From the NCBI GenBank assembly GCA_028690885.1, contig JAQVAJ010000004.1, positions 1 through 18,361 of the forward strand: a DNA stretch of 18,361 bases, in the 5' to 3' direction. The notes under the pieces were generated by a model. The model was not told the DNA's origin. It made no database searches and saw only the letters and a list, made by a program, of their open reading frames with translations. Of the stretch, positions 7,303 through 14,850 are shown one piece after another (the first letter of the stretch is position 1; each line of letters starts with the position of its first letter). This DNA is from Clostridia bacterium (lineage in GTDB: Bacteria > Bacillota > Clostridia > DUPQ01). The position numbers and the translations under genes were made by a program.

Positions 7303-8319
7303 CTAGTCAGTCAGATATGAAAATTCTTTTATAAATTCTGGGTATACTGAACCAATCATTGCAGCAAAATTTTCAAAAGGTATATAATCAGGTATACTGT
7401 TTCCAGTACCGATTGCATATCCTTTAAATTCAGTAAGATTAATTAATGATTTACATCTTTGTTTTATGCTCTCGATATTCTGTCTGTAAATGAAGTCGAG
7501 ATCGATACCGCCTAGAATAGCGATTTTATCACCATATGCCTTATATGCTTTTTCTACAGGTAGTATATTATCTTCAAAGGAATGTTTTGCATCATATTTC
7601 ATCTCATAAATAATGTCATCCATTACATCTTCAAGATTCCCGCATGAATGTAATATGGCTAATCGATTACTCTTATGAGCCATTTCTACAATCTTTTTAT
7701 GATAAGGAAATATATATTTACGCAAATCTTCAGGAGATAACATAGTTCCTGTTTTAAAACCCCAGTCATCATTTGCCATAATAGCTCCAACACAATCAAA
7801 CTTTAAGCAAAGCTCATAATATCTTATCATACGCTGCCCGATTTCATCACAGATTCGTTTAAAAAGCAAAGGTTCCTCATACATCATAATGCACATGTTC
7901 TCATATCCTACCAGCATCATAATATTTTCTAAAACTCCTCCTGGACCGAATGCTATTACCTTCATTTTTTTTGGTAAGATCTTTTCACATTCTTCCAGTC
8001 TTTTAAAACTTGTTTCATCAGGCTCTATAAATACGTACTCATTAAGAGATGACTCGTCAAAGATTGGATAGCCTTGGCCTTCAGGAAAATGTGGAAAATC
8101 AAACTCGCTTCCATGGAGTGTTATATAATCATAACCTGCTGAAGACATGGCTTTTATGTTCATTTCATAATTCCATGGACAGTCCCATTTGCTTTGACCT
8201 TTCATCCCTGAAAGAATTTCAGAAATCCTGTTATTTATATAAAATTCAAAAATAGTCGGCCTTTTAGGCTTTTTCCTTTGCAGTATGCTTACTATATTAT
8301 CAAAATCCGGTTCACGCAT
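7303..8319 (-). CDS. Uroporphyrinogen decarboxylase-fold (URO-D-like) protein 2
   Basis: This 338-residue TIM-barrel protein of the URO-D superfamily (PF01208) is more like the MtaA/MtbA methyltransferase branch than HemE. Visible landmarks are the motif FGPGGVLEN, the NDDWG stretch at 183-187, a His-x-Cys zinc-type motif in LHSCGN (224-228), GGIDLDF, and GTGNSIPDYIP near 304-314. In MtaA-like enzymes a third zinc ligand, Cys, is expected about where this protein has the Asn of GTGN, so classical zinc-thiolate methyl transfer may not occur. Function is unknown; there is no corrinoid protein nearby. The frame extends 53 codons upstream inside the amidohydrolase gene, but the ATG at 8317-8319 follows AAGGA and lies one base after that gene's stop. 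It is the last gene of the LacI-controlled operon. Confidence 0.85.
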   Translation of the reverse strand: MREPDFDNIVSILQRKKPKRPTIFEFYINNRISEILSGMKGQSKWDCPWNYEMNIKAMSSAGYDYITLHGSEFDFPHFPEGQGYPIFDESSLNEYVFIEPDETSFKRLEECEKILPKKMKVIAFGPGGVLENIMMLVGYENMCIMMYEEPLLFKRICDEIGQRMIRYYELCLKFDCVGAIMANDDWGFKTGTMLSPEDLRKYIFPYHKKIVEMAHKSNRLAILHSCGNLEDVMDDIIYEMKYDAKHSFEDNILPVEKAYKAYGDKIAILGGIDLDFIYRQNIESIKQRCKSLINLTEFKGYAIGTGNSIPDYIPFENFAAMIGSVYPEFIKEFSYLTD

Positions 8320-8320
8320 A

Positions 8321-9073
8321 TTAATCTTTCCTTCTATTAAAAAATAATTTTTCAGCATTCTCTTGGAACAGTTTTGTATGTTTATTCTTATTACTAAAAT
8401 ATTCTTTATAAAAATCATACGCAGTTTCCATATTAATTGGAATATCGCTACCGAATATAACTTTATCTTCATTAACACCTAGATTTAAGTACTCATTATA
8501 TTGTATCCATGATACATCACCATATAGATTGGGAATCGAATTTACGTAATTTACTGCCTCTTTGTGATCTGTCGCTAAATCCATGTGAACTGCTATGAAA
8601 TTGGCATTCGGATATCTTATACTTACATCAGCTAAATATCTGCACTCGCAATCATACCCTTTTGCAGTATGAACTGCTACTGTCATACGGTTTTTATCAG
8701 CAAAATCTAAATAAGGCTTAATCTTATCATCCGTCACACACATTGATGATAGGAATGGATGAATTTTAAGACCGACAATTTTTTTAATATTATCTTCAAT
8801 AAAATATGCTATATCATTTGTCATATATTCAAACTTCGGTCTTATCCAATACTGCATAAACAGGTTATTTGTATATCTGAGTTTATAAAGGAGTTTTTTA
8901 TTTATTTCTATGCTTTTATTTTCTTCGTTTTTACTATACGCTTCTGCATTCTCTATACTGGATATTATAGCAACATCAACATTATTTTTTGCCATTAGAA
9001 AGCATACATCCTCTAATTTCATATCAAAGGTGCCTATGTTACCATAATGCACATGTGTATCAATAAGTTGCAT
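8321..9073 (-). CDS. Small amidohydrolase-superfamily metal-dependent hydrolase
   Basis: This 250-residue cytoplasmic TIM-barrel hydrolase belongs to the amidohydrolase_2 family. It has the metal-binding HVH at 7-9 (LIDTHVHYG), GLKIHPF, a His in VAVHTAKG, another in FIAVHMDL, and the terminal Asp in FGSDIPIN. It is about 50 residues shorter than the tandem pair at 962-2783 and only distantly similar to them. GAGGT precedes the ATG. One base separates its stop from the URO-D-like gene downstream, which strongly implies joint function, such as successive steps on one small molecule. The 54-bp gap upstream carries a strong hairpin. Confidence 0.86.
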   Translation of the reverse strand: MQLIDTHVHYGNIGTFDMKLEDVCFLMAKNNVDVAIISSIENAEAYSKNEENKSIEINKKLLYKLRYTNNLFMQYWIRPKFEYMTNDIAYFIEDNIKKIVGLKIHPFLSSMCVTDDKIKPYLDFADKNRMTVAVHTAKGYDCECRYLADVSIRYPNANFIAVHMDLATDHKEAVNYVNSIPNLYGDVSWIQYNEYLNLGVNEDKVIFGSDIPINMETAYDFYKEYFSNKNKHTKLFQENAEKLFFNRRKD

Positions 9074-9090
9074 TATTTACCTCATACTGC

Positions 9091-9121
9091 ATTTTGCAGG
9101 GCTGAAGCAGCCCTGCAAAAT
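9091..9121 (-). promoter_or_regulatory. Intercistronic hairpin with perfect 14-bp arms
   Basis: ATTTTGCAGGGCTG and its exact reverse complement CAGCCCTGCAAAAT enclose a 3-base loop, just after the stop of the carbohydrate-binding lipoprotein. No T run follows on the minus strand (next bases GCAGT), so it is not a classical terminator. It more likely protects the upstream mRNA end or uncouples the amount of transporter and lipoprotein made from that of the two enzymes downstream, as hairpins after malE do in enteric bacteria. Confidence 0.75.
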
Positions 9122-9127
9122 AATAAT

Positions 9128-9961
9128 TCAGTTTGATGCCTGACTAACCATCGAAATCAAATTGCTATCTGGATCATATATGATTTTATATGACATTGGA
9201 GATGTTGGTTTAATTACATTTTCAGCTCCTGCTCCTGATACTATATACTGTTCATTAGCCCCCCATGAAATATAGTCATAATCACTTGCTACAGCCATAT
9301 AACACTTAGCGCTTAATACTACATACATAGTCGCACCTTCACCTTCTGGTATATAAGCAGGTACTTCGATAGTAACTTCATATTGACCTTGTGAATTCTT
9401 TTGCATTATGTATGATCCTTCATCAGAATAGTCCCAGTCATTTTTCAATCCAAATGAAGTCTGGAAATCACCGTATACACGAGGAGTAAATTCTTTAATC
9501 ATTGTATTATCATATATTTTCTTTGCACTAGCATCAAAAACAACAATGAGTTCCCCTTTATAATCACCAGGTATATAAATTGAACCTAGTCCCGTAGGAT
9601 TACCGTCAGCATCATAATATACTGCAGCTGGCTGAAGATCATATGCTTCAGTCCCCCATGCATTATCCCAATTACCTGCAGTTACTTTATAGTAGTGCTG
9701 GCCATACACAGAATCTGGTGTAAGATTTTCAGCATTAACTATAAAGTAGTACAATTCCGCATCTGGCATTGCCTCTTTTAGCATACTTTCATCACTTACC
9801 TTTATCATCTTATATGCTTCATCAGCTACAGCATAACCATTAAAGCTACCTGTTAAATAGTAACCTTTTTCCGGATTCTGAGGTTTCGAGCATGCAAATA
9901 AAGATATAGATAACATGCATACACATAAGATAAGTGCTAAAATTTTTGTTCTCCTCTTCAT
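9128..9961 (-). CDS. Surface lipoprotein with starch-binding-like domains
   Basis: This is a 277-residue exported lipoprotein. Basic start MKRRTK, a hydrophobic core and the lipobox LFAC (C24) predict lipid anchoring to the outer face of the membrane. The mature part begins with GYYLTGSFNGY, the opening of beta-sandwich modules in SusE/SusF and related starch-binding proteins, and a second module appears to begin around YGDFQTSFGLKNDWDYS. Many Trp and Tyr residues fit sugar stacking. It has no periplasmic-binding-protein fold, so it is more likely a capture accessory than the transporter's own receptor. The ATG at 9961 has AAAGGTGG upstream; a GTG at 9973 lies inside that site and is rejected. 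It starts 16 bases after the GH13 gene and ends the sugar part of the operon. Confidence 0.8.
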   Translation of the reverse strand: MKRRTKILALILCVCMLSISLFACSKPQNPEKGYYLTGSFNGYAVADEAYKMIKVSDESMLKEAMPDAELYYFIVNAENLTPDSVYGQHYYKVTAGNWDNAWGTEAYDLQPAAVYYDADGNPTGLGSIYIPGDYKGELIVVFDASAKKIYDNTMIKEFTPRVYGDFQTSFGLKNDWDYSDEGSYIMQKNSQGQYEVTIEVPAYIPEGEGATMYVVLSAKCYMAVASDYDYISWGANEQYIVSGAGAENVIKPTSPMSYKIIYDPDSNLISMVSQASN

Positions 9962-9977
9962 AATAAATTCCACCTTT

Positions 9978-11675
9978 CTACTTTTTTATGCAAATCGCAA
10001 AGGATAATGCCCTTATACGATTAATGCTCATTGTTTTTTCATCAATCATCTCTCCGAATGAATAATAAAATATAGATTTTCTGCTTTCTATTAATATGTC
10101 TTTATTTGTAAAATTGACATACACTTCAACATTCTTATTTTTATAGGAACGTTCAAATGCGAGAATATTTTCATTCACTACTATCGGTATCAGTTTGCCA
10201 TATTTAATGCAGGGATACTTATTCTTTAATTTTGCTAATAACTCAAAAGGTTTTATATTTTCAGCAGATATCTTATCCCAAGGCATTGTTCTTCTGTTAT
10301 CAGGATCATCTTTTCCTGTAAGTCCAATTTCGTCACCGTAATATATCAATCCTATTCCTTGAAAAACCAATGTTGTTAACAATGCTAAAATAGCTTTATT
10401 CTTACCAACAACTGAAGCTAATCTCTTTGTATCATGACTTCCCAGGAGATTAACCAGATAGTTATATGAAAGAGTCTTATATAGAGCATTATTTGCAGAA
10501 ATTTTCTGCCAAAAAACTGATGAATCGATTTTATTTTCTATAAACTCCATCATCCACTTTCTATATTTGTAATTTGTAACTGTGTGCAATTGATCGCCAT
10601 TCATCCACTTGGAAGCATCGTTCCATATCTCTCCTATTATTAAAGCTTCACAATTTACTTTCAAAATCTCTTCTCTGAATTTTCTCCATAAGCTGACAGA
10701 CACCTCATCTGCAACATCTAGTCTCCAACCATCAATACCAAGTTTCTTAGTCCAATAGACTGATGCTCCAACAAGATAGTCTATAACTTGCGGATTTGAA
10801 GTTTTCAACCTCGGCATTGATGGAACACATCCTGCAAAAGTATCATAATTACATCTGTCTATGCTTATCGGGTACTCTTTTATATAAAACCAATCCTTGT
10901 ATAATGATTTCTTACCTTTTTCAATTACATCCTGAAAAATCTTGTTATAACAGCTCATATGATTAAATACACAATCAAGAACAATCCTCATTTTTTTGTT
11001 ATGTATCTCTTTAATTAAATCTTGTAACTGGTCTTCCCCACCAAACATTTCATCAATTGAATAGAAGTCCTCAATATCATATTTATGATTTGTTACAGAA
11101 GAAAATATCGGACTGAGATATATCACATCCACTCCTAATGAATGGATGTAGTCCAGTTTTTCTTTTATTCCATTAAAATCACCTCCATAAAAAAGATGTC
11201 TTTTAGGGATATCATTCCATTTTGCATTAATAAAGGGTTTTTCATATGTCTTGTTGAATCTATCAACAAATATCTGATATATAGTAACGCCTTCTGCCCA
11301 CTTAGGAAAAGTATAAATTTCGTCATCATTGATTACAGGAAAAAAGAAACTGTTCTCATTCTTCACACCATTACTAATGAAACCATCAGAAGTGTAATAA
11401 ACTGATTCTTTATCATTTTTTAGTTCAAAGAAATATTTAAAATGTCTCTCTTCTAATTTTAACTGTGCTTCGTATATGTCATAATATTCATCCTGTAATA
11501 TTTTTTCCATACTTACTTTTTTTCTATTATTAGAATGATTATATACATTAAGATAGTGAACCTTTACTGTTGTGCAATCATTTTTAGCTGTTCTCAAGCG
11601 CACACATAATGTGTACTCACCTATTGCGTAGGCATATGCACCTCTGCTTATATGATAAACTGCGTGTCTATTCAT
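9978..11675 (-). CDS. Cytoplasmic GH13 neopullulanase/cyclomaltodextrinase-type enzyme
   Basis: This 565-residue retaining alpha-glycosidase has no signal peptide, so it acts on imported oligosaccharides. An N-terminal beta-sandwich (about 1-120) resembles CBM34, followed by the (beta/alpha)8 barrel and a C-terminal domain (about 480-565). The GH13 regions are intact: DCVFNH (234-239), GWRLDVADE (316-324, nucleophile D320), GEIW (348-351, acid/base E349), GSHDT (412-416, transition-state D415). The fifth region MPRL (287-290), the FYGGDFNGI stretch and DNRRTMPW place it in the GH13_20 group, which hydrolyses cyclodextrins, pullulan and maltodextrins. The ATG overlaps the MalG stop as ATGA, and the strong ribosome binding site GGGGGAG lies inside the end of malG. 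Confidence 0.92.
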   Translation of the reverse strand: MNRHAVYHISRGAYAYAIGEYTLCVRLRTAKNDCTTVKVHYLNVYNHSNNRKKVSMEKILQDEYYDIYEAQLKLEERHFKYFFELKNDKESVYYTSDGFISNGVKNENSFFFPVINDDEIYTFPKWAEGVTIYQIFVDRFNKTYEKPFINAKWNDIPKRHLFYGGDFNGIKEKLDYIHSLGVDVIYLSPIFSSVTNHKYDIEDFYSIDEMFGGEDQLQDLIKEIHNKKMRIVLDCVFNHMSCYNKIFQDVIEKGKKSLYKDWFYIKEYPISIDRCNYDTFAGCVPSMPRLKTSNPQVIDYLVGASVYWTKKLGIDGWRLDVADEVSVSLWRKFREEILKVNCEALIIGEIWNDASKWMNGDQLHTVTNYKYRKWMMEFIENKIDSSVFWQKISANNALYKTLSYNYLVNLLGSHDTKRLASVVGKNKAILALLTTLVFQGIGLIYYGDEIGLTGKDDPDNRRTMPWDKISAENIKPFELLAKLKNKYPCIKYGKLIPIVVNENILAFERSYKNKNVEVYVNFTNKDILIESRKSIFYYSFGEMIDEKTMSINRIRALSFAICIKK

Positions 11676-12505
11676 TCTTTTACTCCCCCTTCTGTTAATC
11701 CGCCAATAAAGTATTTTTGGGCAGAATAGAATAATATAAATATTGGAAGACTTGCTAATACAGCACCTGCACAGTACATACCCCAGTTTTGCTGAAATTG
11801 TCCGTATATAAGGCTTTGAAGACCAACAGCAACTGTCATTTTCTCAGCACCTGATGTTATAAGCATGCTTGCAATAGCATACTCGTTGTAAGTTAATACA
11901 AAACTTTGTATTGCAACAATACCTAAAATAGGTTTTACCAGTGGCAAAGTAATATGCACAAGTATTTGAAATTTATTAGCCCCATCAATCATTGCTGCTT
12001 CATCTATCTCATATGGCACTGTGTCGAAGTAACCTTTTGATACAAGAATCAACCCTGCAGTCGCTATAACTGAATCAATAATCACAAGCCCTATTAGTCT
12101 ATTAAGCAATTCCAGTGAAGCGAATATTTTAAACAATGAGACGAGCATAAGTGTTAGTGGGAAAATCTGAATTAACAGAATTGTTTGAAATAAAGCCTCT
12201 CTTCCAGCAAATTTAAATCTAGAAAACACATATGAAGCAATCGATACCATAATAAGAGAAATTACCATAGTACATATAGATATTAGTAATGAATTACCAA
12301 GCCAAAAAAGATACTTAGTTTCAGAAAAGAGCTGTTCATAATATTCAAATGAAAATCCTGAGTCTCCATATCCTGATATATCAAGCATATCCTTTCCAAA
12401 AGATATAAGCAGTATATATGCAAAAGGAATTATTACTATTAGTGCTAATGCTATTAATATGAAATGTACGCCTATCTTTGAATATTTTCTCTTTTTCTTT
12501 GGCAT
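11672..12505 (-). CDS. MalG-type sugar ABC transporter permease
   Basis: This CUT1-family membrane subunit forms the translocation pore with the MalF part of the upstream fusion. It has 277 residues and six predicted helices, beginning with a basic tail MPKKKRKYSK and a first helix at 12-35. The EAA loop that docks the ATPase is EAAMIDGANKFQILVHITLP (169-188), with the conserved Gly and Pro. The C-terminus GGLTEGGVKE is typical of MalG. An ATG 18 bases upstream (12523) is also in frame and would overlap the previous gene; 12505 is preferred because AAGGGAAGTGAT precedes it and because it is 4 bases after the previous stop. No ATPase gene is present, so a shared MsmK/MalK-type ATPase encoded elsewhere is required. 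Confidence 0.93.
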   Translation of the reverse strand: MPKKKRKYSKIGVHFILIALALIVIIPFAYILLISFGKDMLDISGYGDSGFSFEYYEQLFSETKYLFWLGNSLLISICTMVISLIMVSIASYVFSRFKFAGREALFQTILLIQIFPLTLMLVSLFKIFASLELLNRLIGLVIIDSVIATAGLILVSKGYFDTVPYEIDEAAMIDGANKFQILVHITLPLVKPILGIVAIQSFVLTYNEYAIASMLITSGAEKMTVAVGLQSLIYGQFQQNWGMYCAGAVLASLPIFILFYSAQKYFIGGLTEGGVKE

Positions 12506-12509
12506 TTTA

Positions 12510-14837
12510 TCACTTCCCTTCATTAAATTTCTTGTTGCTTATCCTCATGGTAATAAGTGAAAATGCAGCAACAAAAACAAAAATAATCACAGAATATGCT
12601 GCTGCCAAACTATAATTTTTAGTATTATAAGCAAGATTGTATACATATGTTATTAGTAGATCTGTTGCACCTGGTGCACCTAAGTTACTGCCAAAAGGTC
12701 CACCTGATGTAAGCAGATATACTCCAAAATTATTAAATTGCATAATAAATCCCATTATTAATGTAGGCAATAATGTCCTGAATATTATTGGTACTGTAAT
12801 GGTGAAAAAGACTCTTACGCTACCAGCACCTTCTATCATAGCTGCTTCATAATAGTCCTTTGGTATAGATTTTAAAAAACCTAAAGCTAAAAACATATAG
12901 TATGGGGTACCCATCCATGATACAACAAATATAGTTGAAAGTCTGGCTAGATATGGATTATCAAGCCACATAACCTTACCAAATCCTAATATATTAAGCA
13001 GGTTATTTAAAGCTCCCCCATCAGTTGCTAGAATCCCTTGCCATGTTAAAAGCATTATAACTGATGGAATCACCCAGGGCAGGATAAATATCATCTTGTA
13101 AATTTTAGCGATAGTGGCATTTCTTTTTTCCAGTAATGTAGCCAACAAGGTTCCTAATATAAAAGTTGATGTCATAACGCAAGCAGCGAAAATAATCGTC
13201 CATAAGAACATTGCTACAAAACCATTAAGTCCCTCAATAAAAATCGTTTTATAATTATATCCACCAACAAATACATAATCCACTAGATTCAAAGAACTAT
13301 AATTTGTCATCGAAAGATATATATTATGTACTATAGGAAACACATAAAAGATTCCTATCAGCCCTATAATCGGAAGCAGTACAACATAAGAAATAGTAGT
13401 TGCTCTAAGCATTATCCTGTTAGCTGATGCACTGAATTTTTTTCGTTTTCTAATAATAGTTATTACTAATATACCAAGACCTATAACTACAAAACTACCT
13501 AAGAATATATACCCCCAAAGAGAAATATCCACTTTTTCTACCTGTACATTCATTTTTCGCACATCATTTAATATAGCTGATGCTAGTTCGTCTAGCATAT
13601 TATCTGAATCTAATGGATTTCCATTTATATCTCCATAAAAAATTGACTGATATGCTTTATCAGTATAGTTGTACCATATATCTCCTTCAGGTATATTAGG
13701 GACAGGTTCAACATTTTTACATATCTGAGCCATCACATTATACATGGGTTCGCTTGTAATGTATTTGCTTTGCTGAACTGATAAATTGACAGGAAAACGA
13801 CTTCCTATTTTTCTCTCAAAATTATTACCAGCTTCTATCATTTTTTGCTGATTTTCATCCTTGCATAAGAATTCCAGAAAAGCAATAGCTTCATCAGGAA
13901 AATTGGTGTGAGCATTAATAACAAAACCATTTATTGTTGCATATGGAGCTGATGTAGTATTATCATTATTCTTTGGTAGAGGTGCAAATCCAAAATTTAC
14001 GCCTTTTTGCGTATAAAAGGAATTCTGCCAGAAACCATTGATGATCATAGCAGATTGATTATTAGCAAATGCTGCTGAAACATCATTATCTGTACAATTT
14101 CTACTTCTAACAACTAGATCAAATTGCATAAGTTCTTTTATTTTATTGACATAAATTTTAGAACCTTCATTATTAAGACCGATATCATATGGATTATAAT
14201 TGCCTTCTTCATCAAATCCGTAATAATAACCACCATAATTTCTGATTATAGGATACATAAAATACATGTTCTTCGGATTTAAAATAAATGCCTTCATTTG
14301 AGAACCTTTATGTTCAATTGTTCCGAAGTTTTTTGAGAATTCAAAAAATTCATCCCATGTCAAATCAGAAATCTGATCGTAGGATATTACATCTTTATTA
14401 TAAACAAGACCATATGTCTCAACTGAATACCCAATACCGAATTGTCTATCATTAACCTCAAATGAAGTAAATGCAGATTCATCAAAAGCTGACTTAATGC
14501 TCTCTGAAAAATCCAATTCCATTAAAAATCCATTAACAGCAAGGTCTCCTATATCTGCATGTTGAATCATAACTATATCAGGTCTTTCCTGAGTTTGGGC
14601 ATTGTTAATAAGGTCTTTTGGTGCATCAAACAAACTTCTTCTATCAACTATTAGAACATCAGTACCAGTCTTTTCTTTATAACTTTCTGCAATATTTCTC
14701 AAGACATCATTTTCTCTAGTGATCTCACTTCCCCAAACTCGAATTACTTTATTTGTCTGAGCATTAACAGGATAAATGAAGAAAAAAGATATCAGTATTA
14801 ATATTATGGTTAGTAGACATATGACTCTATTTTTCAA
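12510..14837 (-). CDS. Fused sugar-binding protein and MalF-type permease (MalE-MalF)
   Basis: This single 775-residue protein joins what are normally two ABC-importer subunits. Residues 1-26 are a signal sequence without a lipobox cysteine (ending VNAQ). Residues about 28-430 are a CUT1 solute-binding domain, with the IRVWG start and typical segments such as PDIVMIQ, GIGYSVETYGLVYNKD and SAMIINGFW. A transmembrane helix at 439-463 followed by RKRKK returns the chain to the cytoplasm. Residues about 475-775 are a six-helix MalF-like permease with the EAA motif EAAMIEGAG (664-672). The extra helix gives the topology needed to hold the receptor outside. The start is a TTG, chosen because AGGAGA ends 5 bases before it and the only nearby ATG is out of frame. 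The frame is unbroken across the junction. Confidence 0.93.
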   Translation of the reverse strand: MKNRVICLLTIILILISFFFIYPVNAQTNKVIRVWGSEITRENDVLRNIAESYKEKTGTDVLIVDRRSLFDAPKDLINNAQTQERPDIVMIQHADIGDLAVNGFLMELDFSESIKSAFDESAFTSFEVNDRQFGIGYSVETYGLVYNKDVISYDQISDLTWDEFFEFSKNFGTIEHKGSQMKAFILNPKNMYFMYPIIRNYGGYYYGFDEEGNYNPYDIGLNNEGSKIYVNKIKELMQFDLVVRSRNCTDNDVSAAFANNQSAMIINGFWQNSFYTQKGVNFGFAPLPKNNDNTTSAPYATINGFVINAHTNFPDEAIAFLEFLCKDENQQKMIEAGNNFERKIGSRFPVNLSVQQSKYITSEPMYNVMAQICKNVEPVPNIPEGDIWYNYTDKAYQSIFYGDINGNPLDSDNMLDELASAILNDVRKMNVQVEKVDISLWGYIFLGSFVVIGLGILVITIIRKRKKFSASANRIMLRATTISYVVLLPIIGLIGIFYVFPIVHNIYLSMTNYSSLNLVDYVFVGGYNYKTIFIEGLNGFVAMFLWTIIFAACVMTSTFILGTLLATLLEKRNATIAKIYKMIFILPWVIPSVIMLLTWQGILATDGGALNNLLNILGFGKVMWLDNPYLARLSTIFVVSWMGTPYYMFLALGFLKSIPKDYYEAAMIEGAGSVRVFFTITVPIIFRTLLPTLIMGFIMQFNNFGVYLLTSGGPFGSNLGAPGATDLLITYVYNLAYNTKNYSLAAAYSVIIFVFVAAFSLITMRISNKKFNEGK

Positions 14838-14850
14838 AGCATTCTCCTAA

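Noticed and set aside
7303..8478. Longer URO-D-like protein starting at 8478
   Set aside because: The first 53 codons lie inside the amidohydrolase gene, show no conserved character, and the ATG at 8319 has a proper ribosome binding site.
9091..9121. Rho-independent terminator at the operon hairpin
   Set aside because: No run of T follows the stem on the minus strand, and two tightly linked genes without a promoter of their own continue downstream.
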